Part shown: piece after piece, positions 1 through 6,753 of the stretch
Numbering within the stretch: the first letter of the stretch is position 1
Layout: every line of letters starts with the position of its first letter
Source of the DNA: Bacteroidota bacterium
GTDB taxonomy: Bacteria > Bacteroidota > Bacteroidia > Bacteroidales > B39-G9
Length of the DNA: 6,954 nucleotides
Reading direction: 5' to 3'
Assembly: GCA_003648455.1 (NCBI GenBank)
Contig: QMPG01000169.1
Span: forward strand, 1-6,954
Notes under the pieces: model-generated
The model's database searches: none
Seen by the model: only the letters and a program-made list of their open reading frames with translations
What the model was told of the DNA's origin: nothing
Made by a program: the position numbers and the translations under genes

Positions 1-880
1 AATAAAATTGCTTGCCCGAAATACTATCTAATGATTTAATAATATCAGTAATATTTTGACTTTGAAAATTATATGGTTTTAAAAATTCGTATAAATATGT
101 TTTTAAAGGGTTTAATTTTTTCAACTCTTTAATATTGATTAAGATTTTATCGTTTTCTTTTGTTAAAATTTTAAGTTTTTTTTCTTCAATAGAGCTTCTG
201 TAAATTTTTTCAACATCATTAAAAATTGCAATATCGTCAATTATTGTGTTGTTAATATTGGGATTGAGATTTTTTAATTCAGGCAATATTTTATGTCTTA
301 TTATGTTTCGTTTGTATTTTAATGTTGCATTGCTTGCATCTTCTCTATATTGAAGATTATTTGTGGTGCAATATTCTTCAATCTCCTTGCGAAGAGCAAA
401 AAGAACAGGACGGATAATTTTATTCACTTTTGGCTGAATGCCACACAATCCTTTAATTCCGGTGCCTCGTGAAATATTCAAAATAAAAGTTTCAATAACA
501 TCATTTTTGTGATGTGCTGTGGCAATATAGGAGTAGTCGAAATTTTGTCTTATTTTTTCAAACCATTCATATCTTAAATCGCGGGCAGCCATCTCTATTG
601 AGATGCCATTGCTTTTAGCATATTCCTCTGTTTTAAAACTTACGGTATGAATCTCAATATTGTTTTTTTTTGCTAACTGTTTAACAAACTTTTCATCCAA
701 ATCAGATTCCTTGCCTCTTAAATTAAAATTACAATGAGCAATACCAAAAGAAAGCCTTGATTTAATGAACAAATCTAACATTACAACAGAATCAACACCA
801 CCACTTACTGTTAATAAAATTTTATCGGTTTTATTAAACAGCTTTTCATTTTCAATATATTCAGTAAATTTATTTAGCAT
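1..880 (-). CDS. tilS: tRNA(Ile)-lysidine synthase TilS, partial (C-terminus beyond window)
   Basis: TilS uses ATP and lysine to convert the wobble cytidine of tRNA(Ile) with CAU anticodon to lysidine, so that it reads AUA and accepts isoleucine; it is cytoplasmic and normally essential. Reading the minus strand from ATG at 880-878 gives 293 codons with no stop. The PP-loop SGGVDS (residues 26-31) is the ATP-pyrophosphatase signature. It is followed by HCNFNLRG (49-56), the MAARDLRYEWF stretch (97-107) and AHHKNDVIET (122-131), all hallmarks of TilS rather than of other N-type ATP pyrophosphatases. The last visible residues, SGKQF, fit the start of the C-terminal tRNA-recognition part. The normal length is roughly 430-450 residues, so about a third is missing to the left. 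An in-frame TAA at 898-896 with no other start before 880 fixes the start. It is divergent from the transporter operon and has its own promoter. The function call is firm. Confidence 0.95.
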   Translation of the reverse strand, partial: MLNKFTEYIENEKLFNKTDKILLTVSGGVDSVVMLDLFIKSRLSFGIAHCNFNLRGKESDLDEKFVKQLAKKNNIEIHTVSFKTEEYAKSNGISIEMAARDLRYEWFEKIRQNFDYSYIATAHHKNDVIETFILNISRGTGIKGLCGIQPKVNKIIRPVLFALRKEIEEYCTTNNLQYREDASNATLKYKRNIIRHKILPELKNLNPNINNTIIDDIAIFNDVEKIYRSSIEEKKLKILTKENDKILINIKELKKLNPLKTYLYEFLKPYNFQSQNITDIIKSLDSISGKQFY

Positions 881-901
881 AATTGTTTTTATAACTTACA
901 A

Positions 902-932
902 CAAATGTATAAAAAGCATTTTTTAAAAGAAA
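902..932 (-). promoter_or_regulatory. Candidate Bacteroidetes-type promoter for tilS
   Basis: On the minus strand TACATTTG (909-902) matches the Bacteroidetes -7 consensus TAnnTTTG. Exactly 19 bases upstream lies TTTC (932-929), one base from the usual -33 TTTG. Transcription would start near 895-897, leaving a leader of only about 15-18 bases before the ATG at 880. No Shine-Dalgarno sequence is visible, which is normal for this phylum. The match is by eye. Confidence 0.55.
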
Positions 933-960
933 TATTTTATCTAAATAATAAATATTCACA

Positions 961-991
961 ATTGGTTTTTCAATTATTATTAATAAATTTG
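961..991 (+). promoter_or_regulatory. Candidate Bacteroidetes-type promoter for the transporter-phosphatase-yibE/F operon
   Basis: TAAATTTG (984-991) matches the -7 consensus TAnnTTTG, and ATTG (961-964) sits exactly 19 bases upstream where the -33 TTTG box is expected. Transcription would begin around 996-999, giving a leader of just under 40 bases before the ATG at 1036. The -7 box overlaps a perfect 10-bp palindrome (977-986) that recurs in the leader (1005-1014), so this promoter may carry an operator. Confidence 0.6.
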
Positions 992-1014
992 AAGTTCGTG
1001 ATTTTTATTAATAA
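977..1014. repeat. Two copies of palindrome TTATTAATAA flanking the operon start site
   Basis: TTATTAATAA, which equals its own reverse complement, occurs at 977-986 and again at 1005-1014, 28 bp apart. The first copy overlaps the -7 box and the second lies just after the predicted start of transcription. This is a classic placement for a repressor's paired sites, but short AT-only palindromes arise easily in DNA this AT-rich, so the regulatory reading is inference. Confidence 0.35.
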
Positions 1015-1035
1015 CATTTAAACACAAATCATTTC

Positions 1036-3270
1036 ATGGAAAGTAATTCTTCGAAAATAAAAGGACAAGGATTTGGAACAGCTCCAGTATTTTTTACTGC
1101 AATTTCTACTATTCTCGGTGCAATACTATTTTTGCGTTTTGGATTTGCAGTTGGTACACTTGGTTTTTGGGGTGTTATTTTAATGATTGTTTTAGGTCAT
1201 CTCGTTGCCTTTCCTACTTCGCTTGCTATTTCAGAATTAGCTACTAATCAACGTGTTGAAGGTGGTGGTGAATATTTTATTATCTCCCGCTCTTTTGGTT
1301 TAAATATTGGTGCAACAATTGGCATAGTTCTTTTTTTTGCACAGGCTATTAGTGTAGCGTTTTACGTAATAGCTTTTACCGAAGCATTTCAACCTTTTTT
1401 CGAATATGTTCACAGTCATTATGGAATAATACTTCCACGACAAGTTATTAGCCTGCCTTCGATGGCATTACTATCAATTTTAATTTTAAAAAAAGGAGCA
1501 AACGTTGGTGTTAAGGCATTATATTTTGTTGTAGGTATTTTGTTTTTATCATTATTTTTATTTTTTATTGGGGAAACAGACTATTCTCAGGTAGCAGATG
1601 TGAATATTTTTTCTGATGGTTTTAAAAATATGGATAAATTTTTTATAGTGTTTGCAATCTGTTTCCCTGCCTTTACAGGGATGTCTGCAGGAGTGGGATT
1701 GTCAGGCGATTTGAAAAATCCGGGAAAATCAATACCTCGAGGAACAATATTAGCAACGTTTATTGGCATAATTGTTTATGTTTTCGTTACTTGGAAGTTG
1801 GCAGTGTCAGCATCACCGGACGATTTGTTAAATAATCAACTTATTATGAGCAAAATTGCAAAATATGGTGGTTTTATGATTCCTCTCGGTTTGGCGGCAT
1901 CAACAATTTCATCTGCTTTAGGTTCTGTTATGGTAGCACCACGTACGCTACAAGCATTAGCTTCTGATAAATCTTTTCCTTTCAAGTTTATCAATAGTTT
2001 TTTTGCAAAAGGTAAGCCTCAAACTAACGAACCATTTAACGCTTCTATTATTACAATTGTAATTGCTTTTGTATTTGTTGCTCTCGGAAACGTTAATGCT
2101 GTGGCAAAAATTATTACCATGTTTTTTATGCTTGATTACGGTTCAATATGTTTAATTTCTTTCCTTAATCATTTTGGGTCATCTCCATCATATCGACCAT
2201 CTTTTAAATCAAAGTGGTATTTTTCACTAATTGGCTTTTTATTTAGTGTTTGGTTCATGTTTAAAATAAGTCCTTTATATGCATTTCTTGCATTAGTTTT
2301 TATTGTTGTTATATATCTTTATGTAAATCATTATCATAAAGATAGAAAAGGACTTGAGACAATTTTCCAAGGAGCTCTTTTTCAAATAAATCGTAGTTTG
2401 CAAGTTTATCTTCAAAGAACAAAAAAGATTGACCATAAAAATAATTGGAGGCCTGCAGCGGTTTGCGTTTCAACAGATTCTTTCGATAGAGACAAAGCTC
2501 TGGTTTTATTAAACTGGATTTCTAATAAATATGGATTTGGTACATATATTCATTTAATTGAAGGATATTATTCTAAATCAATTCACGACAGAGCAAAGCA
2601 AGAATTAGACAAGCTTGTTGAAAATTCCGAAAAAATTAATACTAATGTATTTATTGATACAATAATTTCTCCTTCATATACATCTGCAATTGCTCAAATA
2701 ATTCAGCTACCGGGTATTTCTGGCTTAGATAATAATATGATTATTTTTGAATTTGATAAGCAGAATTCTGTTAATCTCGACCAGATTATTGATAATTACT
2801 CATTAGTAAGAGCCGGTAATTATGATGTTTGTGTGCTGGCAAGTTCATCAAGGAAACTAATCGCAAAAAATGGAATACATATATGGATTAGAAATCTCGA
2901 TGCTGAAAATTACAGCTTAATGATTTTGTTGAGTTATATAATTATTGGTCATTCTGATTGGAAGAAAGGGAAGATTAAAATTTTTGATATTTGTGCAGAA
3001 AATAAAGTTGAGGAAACAAGGCAACAGTTGTCTGAGTTAATTCTCTCGGGGAGATTACCAATTCCTAAAAAGAATATTGAAATAATTAAAATAAGTGAAG
3101 GGGTAAGTAGTAAGTCGATTATTAATGAGAAATCGGCAGATGCCGGCTTAACACTTATTGGTTTTATACCCGAACAAATTAAGCATTCCGGTAAAGAAGT
3201 ATTCGAAGGCTTTGATAATCTTGGGGATGTTCTTTTTGTTAATGCTTTTAATAAAAAAGATATTGAATAA
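1036..3270 (+). CDS. SLC12-like cation-chloride cotransporter (APC superfamily)
   Basis: Predicted inner-membrane secondary transporter coupling cation movement (Na+ and/or K+) to chloride. The 744 residues split into a membrane half (about 15-430, around 12 helices) and a soluble cytoplasmic C-terminal half (about 470-744), the arrangement of the cation-chloride cotransporter family; eukaryotic members are longer at both ends. Family marks are GAILFLRFG in helix 1 (28-36), TNQRVEGGGEYFIISRSFG (70-88), SGDLKNPGKSIPRGT (223-237) and APRTLQALASD (301-311). The C-terminal part opens with NWRPAAVCVST (470-480), like the SLC12 tail. Tyr110 in AFYVIAF occupies the K+-coordinating tyrosine position of NKCC/KCC (histidine in NCC), and Ser292-Ser293 in SSALGS fit the paired serines of the NKCC Na+ site. 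Na-K-Cl symport is therefore plausible but inferred. The start is ATG 1036, with an in-frame stop at 1012-1014 and no other start between. It is the first gene of a probable three-gene operon. Databases may label it simply amino acid permease. Confidence 0.88.
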   Translation: MESNSSKIKGQGFGTAPVFFTAISTILGAILFLRFGFAVGTLGFWGVILMIVLGHLVAFPTSLAISELATNQRVEGGGEYFIISRSFGLNIGATIGIVLFFAQAISVAFYVIAFTEAFQPFFEYVHSHYGIILPRQVISLPSMALLSILILKKGANVGVKALYFVVGILFLSLFLFFIGETDYSQVADVNIFSDGFKNMDKFFIVFAICFPAFTGMSAGVGLSGDLKNPGKSIPRGTILATFIGIIVYVFVTWKLAVSASPDDLLNNQLIMSKIAKYGGFMIPLGLAASTISSALGSVMVAPRTLQALASDKSFPFKFINSFFAKGKPQTNEPFNASIITIVIAFVFVALGNVNAVAKIITMFFMLDYGSICLISFLNHFGSSPSYRPSFKSKWYFSLIGFLFSVWFMFKISPLYAFLALVFIVVIYLYVNHYHKDRKGLETIFQGALFQINRSLQVYLQRTKKIDHKNNWRPAAVCVSTDSFDRDKALVLLNWISNKYGFGTYIHLIEGYYSKSIHDRAKQELDKLVENSEKINTNVFIDTIISPSYTSAIAQIIQLPGISGLDNNMIIFEFDKQNSVNLDQIIDNYSLVRAGNYDVCVLASSSRKLIAKNGIHIWIRNLDAENYSLMILLSYIIIGHSDWKKGKIKIFDICAENKVEETRQQLSELILSGRLPIPKKNIEIIKISEGVSSKSIINEKSADAGLTLIGFIPEQIKHSGKEVFEGFDNLGDVLFVNAFNKKDIE

Positions 3271-3290
3271 AGTTAATTATAATAATAAAT

Positions 3291-4808
3291 ATGAAAAAAA
3301 TATATAGTATCAAAAAATCATTAATTTTTATTGTTATTATTGCAATAACAGGTTTGAATTTTTCTTGTTCACAACCATCAAATGATAATAAAAGTGATAA
3401 CTATTCGGGAAAACATGCAAAATACGTATTTTATTTTATTGGAGATGGTATGGGTTTAACTCAAATTAATTCTGCTGAAAATTATAAGGCAGCTTTAAAA
3501 GGAGAGATAGGAGTTAATCGTTTAAGTATAAGTAAATTATCAACTCAGGGTTATATTACAACTTATGCTCAAAATCGTTATATAACCGGTTCTGCTGCTG
3601 CAGGGACAGCACTTGCAACAGGTCATAAAACAACTATCTCTACAATATCGATGGATGGCAAACGTCAAAATAAATTGAAAACAGTTGCTGAAATGGCAAA
3701 AGAGAAAGGTATGAAAGTAGGTATTATCACAACAGTTGACATTGACCATGCTACACCTGCTTGTTTTTATGCTCATCAGCCAACAAGAGGAATGTATTTT
3801 GATATTTCACTTGACCTTATTAACAGTAATTTTGACTTTTTTGGAGGAGGCGATTTTAAAAAGAAAACAGAAGAACGAGATGGGAAAACAATTAATATAA
3901 TTGAAGCAGCGCAAGAGCATGGCTACAGATATGTAAATACTAAAGAAGAATTTAATAAATTAAATAAAGAATCAGGCAAAGTTATTGCTGTAGGAACAAA
4001 ATTTGCTACTTGGAATTCTCTGCGATATTCTATTGACCAAACATCTGAAGATATTAATCTTGCAGATTTTACCGGTAAGGCTATTGAATTGCTTGATAAT
4101 GATAAAGGTTTTTTTATGATGATTGAAGGTGGGAAGATTGACTGGGCTTGTCATGCTAACGATGCTGCTACCGTAATTCACGAGGTTATTGATTTGGATA
4201 GTGCCGTTAATGTTGCACTGAAATTTTATGAAAAACATCCTAAAGAAACTTTAATTGTTGTTGTAAGTGATCACGAAACAGGAGGTATGACACTTGGATT
4301 TGCCGGCATGGGTTATGAATCATCTTTGCAAAAATTAAGACATCAAAAAATATCATTCGAGTACTTCACAAATATTATATATAATTTTCAAGAGAATAAT
4401 CAAAAGCCTTCATTTAAAGAAATATTAAAATTAATAAAAGATAATTTTGGACTTGGCGACAAAGGAAAAGGCTTGGAGTTAACAGAACTTGAAAAAAAAC
4501 AAATTCATGCTGCTTATATTGAAAGTTTCTCAAACAAAAAGAAACAAAGTCAAAAGAAGGATTATATTAAAAAGAAAAATAAACATAGAAATGATCAAAC
4601 ATACCTTCTTTATGGTGGTTATGAGCCTATCTCAGTTGCTGCAACAAGAATTCTAGACAATAAAGTTGGTCTTGCATGGACGACGTATTCACATACCGGA
4701 ACACCGGTTCCTGTTCATGCTCAGGGAGTTGGAGAGGATATTTTTAAAGGTTATTATGATAATACTGATGTCCCCAAAAAAATAATGTCTGTTATTGGAG
4801 TTGAATAA
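3291..4808 (+). CDS. Alkaline phosphatase, lipoprotein, Vibrio/TAB5-like subtype
   Basis: Metal-dependent phosphomonoesterase that releases phosphate outside the cytoplasm. The N-terminus (1-25) is a signal peptide with a KKIYSIKK basic head, a hydrophobic core and FSC at 24-26, so Cys26 is probably lipidated and the enzyme membrane-anchored; Asn at -3 makes the lipobox imperfect. All metal and catalytic residues of the PhoA family are identifiable: Asp52 (FIGDGMG), nucleophile Ser101 (TGSAAAGTA), Thr155 (HATPA), Glu279, Asp284 and His288 (EGGKIDWACH), Asp327-His328 (SDHETGG) and His468 (SHTGTPVPVHAQG). Positions that are Asp153 and Lys328 in E. coli PhoA are His153 and Trp285 here, as in the Vibrio and Antarctic TAB5 enzymes. 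About 140 residues separate His328 from His468, against about 42 in E. coli, indicating a large inserted loop, with a lysine-rich run at 416-433. At 505 residues it looks intact. It starts 20 bp after the transporter, so is probably co-transcribed. No Pho box was recognised. Confidence 0.93.
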   Translation: MKKIYSIKKSLIFIVIIAITGLNFSCSQPSNDNKSDNYSGKHAKYVFYFIGDGMGLTQINSAENYKAALKGEIGVNRLSISKLSTQGYITTYAQNRYITGSAAAGTALATGHKTTISTISMDGKRQNKLKTVAEMAKEKGMKVGIITTVDIDHATPACFYAHQPTRGMYFDISLDLINSNFDFFGGGDFKKKTEERDGKTINIIEAAQEHGYRYVNTKEEFNKLNKESGKVIAVGTKFATWNSLRYSIDQTSEDINLADFTGKAIELLDNDKGFFMMIEGGKIDWACHANDAATVIHEVIDLDSAVNVALKFYEKHPKETLIVVVSDHETGGMTLGFAGMGYESSLQKLRHQKISFEYFTNIIYNFQENNQKPSFKEILKLIKDNFGLGDKGKGLELTELEKKQIHAAYIESFSNKKKQSQKKDYIKKKNKHRNDQTYLLYGGYEPISVAATRILDNKVGLAWTTYSHTGTPVPVHAQGVGEDIFKGYYDNTDVPKKIMSVIGVE

Positions 4809-4837
4809 TCTATTTAGAAAAGAATAATAAGCAAAAA

Positions 4838-5992
4838 ATGAGTAGCAAAATAAAAAATACTATAAGTTCTTTTCTACACAATAGTGATGCTTTATTTGTA
4901 CTAATTATTTTGATAATAATCATCGTGCTGTTTTATACACCAACAGGTTTCGAAAAACAATATCCAAATTCAATAAGAGTAGAAGCTGAAATTGTAGATG
5001 TTGATAATGAGAATGTTTTGCAATTTGGAATTGTTAAAACTGGTGAACAAAAATTAGATGTAATAGTAAAACAGGGTGAATATAAAGGGAAAACATTTAA
5101 GGCGGTTAACACTCTTATTGGTAAAATGGAGTTTGATAAAATTTTCGAAAAAGGAGATAATGCGCTTGTTACCATTGATTTAGATAAACAAAATAAAAAG
5201 GTTGTTGGAGTAAACGTTATAGATCATTATCGCATTAATATTGAATTGTTTTTATTGTCTTTATTTGTGATTTTTCTAGTAATTTTTGCTGGTTTTACCG
5301 GAGCAAAAGCTGTCCTTTCTTTTGTTTTTGCAGGAATGATGGTTTTAAAGGTTTTATTTCCATTAATTTTAAAAGGCTATAATCCGATTTTATTATCATT
5401 AATAACAATTTCAATCTTAACTTTTGTAATAATTTTTCTTATTGCCGGATTTTCAAAAAAAGGTATTGTCGCTTTTTTGGGAGCTATTACCGGTGTTTTT
5501 GCAACTTGCTTATTGTCAGTAATTTTCGGAAAAGCTTTTTATATTAACGGAGCTGTTCAACCATTTTCTGAAACACTTTTATACTCAGGTTTTCCACACT
5601 TAGACCTAACTGAGATTTTTTTAGCGGGTATTTTTATTTCTTCCTCAGGTGCAGTAATGGATATTGCAATGGATATATCAGCTTCTCAAAATGAAATAAT
5701 GGAAAAATATCCAACATTATCTCGAAAAGAAATAATTAAATCGGGCTTTTCTGTTGGGAAGGCTGTGCTGGGAACAATGACAACTACACTTTTGCTAGCT
5801 TATTCGGGTGGGTTTACTGCTATGCTACTTGTTTTTTTGGGACAAGGCACACCAACAATTAATGTTTTTAATATTAATTATGTTGCTGCTGAAATATTGC
5901 ATACTCTGGTTGGTAGTTTCGGTTTAATTTTAGTTGCACCATTTACAGCAATTATTGGTGGATTTTTTTACACTAAAAAAGAATTTGTTTAA
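4838..5992 (+). CDS. YibE/F family multi-pass membrane protein
   Basis: Matches the YibE/F family, integral membrane proteins of unknown function found mainly in Firmicutes and some other phyla. The 384 residues begin with one hydrophobic helix (about 17-33). A mostly soluble, beta-rich segment follows (about 35-130, with the stretch EAEIVDVDNEN at 49-59), then about seven membrane helices from 134 onwards. The most family-like stretch is SSSGAVMDIAMDISASQNEI (268-287), which places Asp275 and Asp279 in or next to a helix; together with LGTMTTTLLLAYSGG (311-325) and the C-terminal EILHTLVGSFGLILVAP (352-368) it supports the call. The length is normal and the frame intact. It starts 29 bp after the phosphatase stop, with no alternative in-frame start in the gap, so it is the likely last operon gene; a hairpin overlaps its stop codon. 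The role is unknown; transport of a small solute or ion is only a guess from the topology. Confidence 0.85.
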   Translation: MSSKIKNTISSFLHNSDALFVLIILIIIIVLFYTPTGFEKQYPNSIRVEAEIVDVDNENVLQFGIVKTGEQKLDVIVKQGEYKGKTFKAVNTLIGKMEFDKIFEKGDNALVTIDLDKQNKKVVGVNVIDHYRINIELFLLSLFVIFLVIFAGFTGAKAVLSFVFAGMMVLKVLFPLILKGYNPILLSLITISILTFVIIFLIAGFSKKGIVAFLGAITGVFATCLLSVIFGKAFYINGAVQPFSETLLYSGFPHLDLTEIFLAGIFISSSGAVMDIAMDISASQNEIMEKYPTLSRKEIIKSGFSVGKAVLGTMTTTLLLAYSGGFTAMLLVFLGQGTPTINVFNINYVAAEILHTLVGSFGLILVAPFTAIIGGFFYTKKEFV

Positions 5993-6015
5993 AATTAACT
6001 TACTATGTTAATTTT
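5991..6015. terminator. Putative bidirectional terminator hairpin between convergent genes
   Basis: AAAATTAAC (5991-5999) and GTTAATTTT (6007-6015) form a perfect 9-bp stem around a 7-base loop. Read rightwards the stem ends in a T-run (6012-6016), and read leftwards it ends in TTTT as well, so it could end both the operon and the convergent gene. It overlaps the last two bases of the yibE/F stop codon and the final codons of the minus-strand gene. Only two of nine pairs per arm are not at the AT-rich end and just one is G-C, so the stem is weak and may need help. Confidence 0.45.
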
Positions 6016-6692
6016 TCGTCAGTATAAAATTTAAAACCTAAGCGTTTTCCTGTTTGAATTTTTGCTTTATTTACTTTTTGTTTCATTTGTGCAACTGAAG
6101 CAACCTGCATATTTTCGTAAGGAGGAACCAATAAGTCAAAGTCTAATGTATAAAGAATTGCTGATTGAATAATGTCTTTAAGAGCTTTTGTATCAATAAC
6201 AGCATTCTCAAACTCATTATATAAAAATCCCAACTGTCTTTTCCCTTCAGTAAAATAGTGCTTGTCTTTATTTACAAATATTCTTCCTATTAAGTAACCA
6301 ACATCGTTTAATCTGTCATATTTAAAAGAATCTGATAAGAAGTTATAAATATTTATAATTCCACAATAACTGTTCATTTCATTATTTTCAACATAGGGTA
6401 ATTTCCAAATAGCATGCTCTTTATCAAATTCAAAAACATTTGTGTGCATATTTAATATTAGTAAGTCACCTGCGACCCTTAATTCAGCTTGATATGTGCC
6501 TTTATCTTTATATTCAAGAGGGATTTTATTGGAACTGTTTTTGAGTTGCTTCTTGTAGTTGGTGATTAAATATTTAGAAATTTTTTTCAGGCTTTTAAAT
6601 GTTTCAAGAGTGTTGTTGTAAATTTGTTGCTTAATTAATGATTTTTCTGATAATGTTTTAAGGATTAATTCAGTAGCGTCTTCTTTTTGCAT
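6003..6692 (-). CDS. Conserved-looking hypothetical protein, soluble, 229 aa
   Basis: I do not recognise a named family. The protein has no signal peptide or membrane helix and should be cytoplasmic. Residues 1-55 look helical and lysine-rich. The central part is mixed alpha/beta, with the stretches RVAGDLLILNMHTNVFEFD (72-90) and SYCGIINIYNFLSD (108-121), then DVGYLIGRIFVNKDKHYF (130-147). The tail (about 202-221) is basic, with KQKVNKAKIQTGKRLGFKF, which could contact nucleic acid, though this is weak evidence. The well-formed hydrophobic pattern, GVIG-like turns and full length, together with a matching promoter upstream and a start at ATG 6692, argue that it is a real gene. It is convergent with the operon, with 10 bp between stop codons, and its last codons lie in the shared hairpin. 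No function is assigned. Confidence 0.8.
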   Translation of the reverse strand: MQKEDATELILKTLSEKSLIKQQIYNNTLETFKSLKKISKYLITNYKKQLKNSSNKIPLEYKDKGTYQAELRVAGDLLILNMHTNVFEFDKEHAIWKLPYVENNEMNSYCGIINIYNFLSDSFKYDRLNDVGYLIGRIFVNKDKHYFTEGKRQLGFLYNEFENAVIDTKALKDIIQSAILYTLDFDLLVPPYENMQVASVAQMKQKVNKAKIQTGKRLGFKFYTDEKLT

Positions 6693-6705
6693 AATAATTT
6701 AGTAA

Positions 6706-6726
6706 TTTGTTTGGCTTTCAAACAAA
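6706..6726. repeat. 8-bp inverted repeat over promoter/leader of the hypothetical gene
   Basis: TTTGTTTG (6706-6713) and CAAACAAA (6719-6726) are exact reverse complements around a 5-base loop. On the minus strand the upstream arm contains the TTTG of the predicted -7 box, and the rest spans the expected transcription start and early leader. It could be an operator or a leader hairpin, but no regulator is identifiable. Confidence 0.4.
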
Positions 6727-6753
6727 GTTAATGTTTTATCTTATTATTAAAAA
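6723..6753 (-). promoter_or_regulatory. Candidate Bacteroidetes-type promoter for the hypothetical gene
   Basis: On the minus strand TAACTTTG (6730-6723) fits TAnnTTTG exactly. The expected -33 position 19 bases upstream reads TTTT (6753-6750), a weak match to TTTG. Transcription would start near 6716-6718, about 25 bases before the ATG at 6692. Confidence 0.5.

Noticed and set aside
881..1035. Riboswitch or Pho box ahead of the operon
   Set aside because: The predicted leader is under 40 bases, too short for a riboswitch, and no repeated Pho-type direct repeats are seen.
1587..1769. Minus-strand open frame of 60 codons inside the cotransporter gene
   Set aside because: It lies wholly within a strongly conserved coding region, has no promoter or leader and its protein has no family character; it is a shadow of the real frame.
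1036..3270. Generic amino acid permease call
   Set aside because: The SGDLKNPGKSIPRGT, APRTLQALASD and NWRP motifs and the soluble C-terminal half are those of cation-chloride cotransporters, which belong to the same superfamily.
3540..4238. Two minus-strand open frames opposite the alkaline phosphatase gene
   Set aside because: They overlap active-site motifs of the phosphatase and give cysteine-rich or low-quality proteins typical of antisense reading.
4933..5175. Minus-strand open frame of 80 codons inside the yibE/F gene
   Set aside because: Serine- and threonine-rich antisense product with no start signals; it is fully explained by the sense gene.
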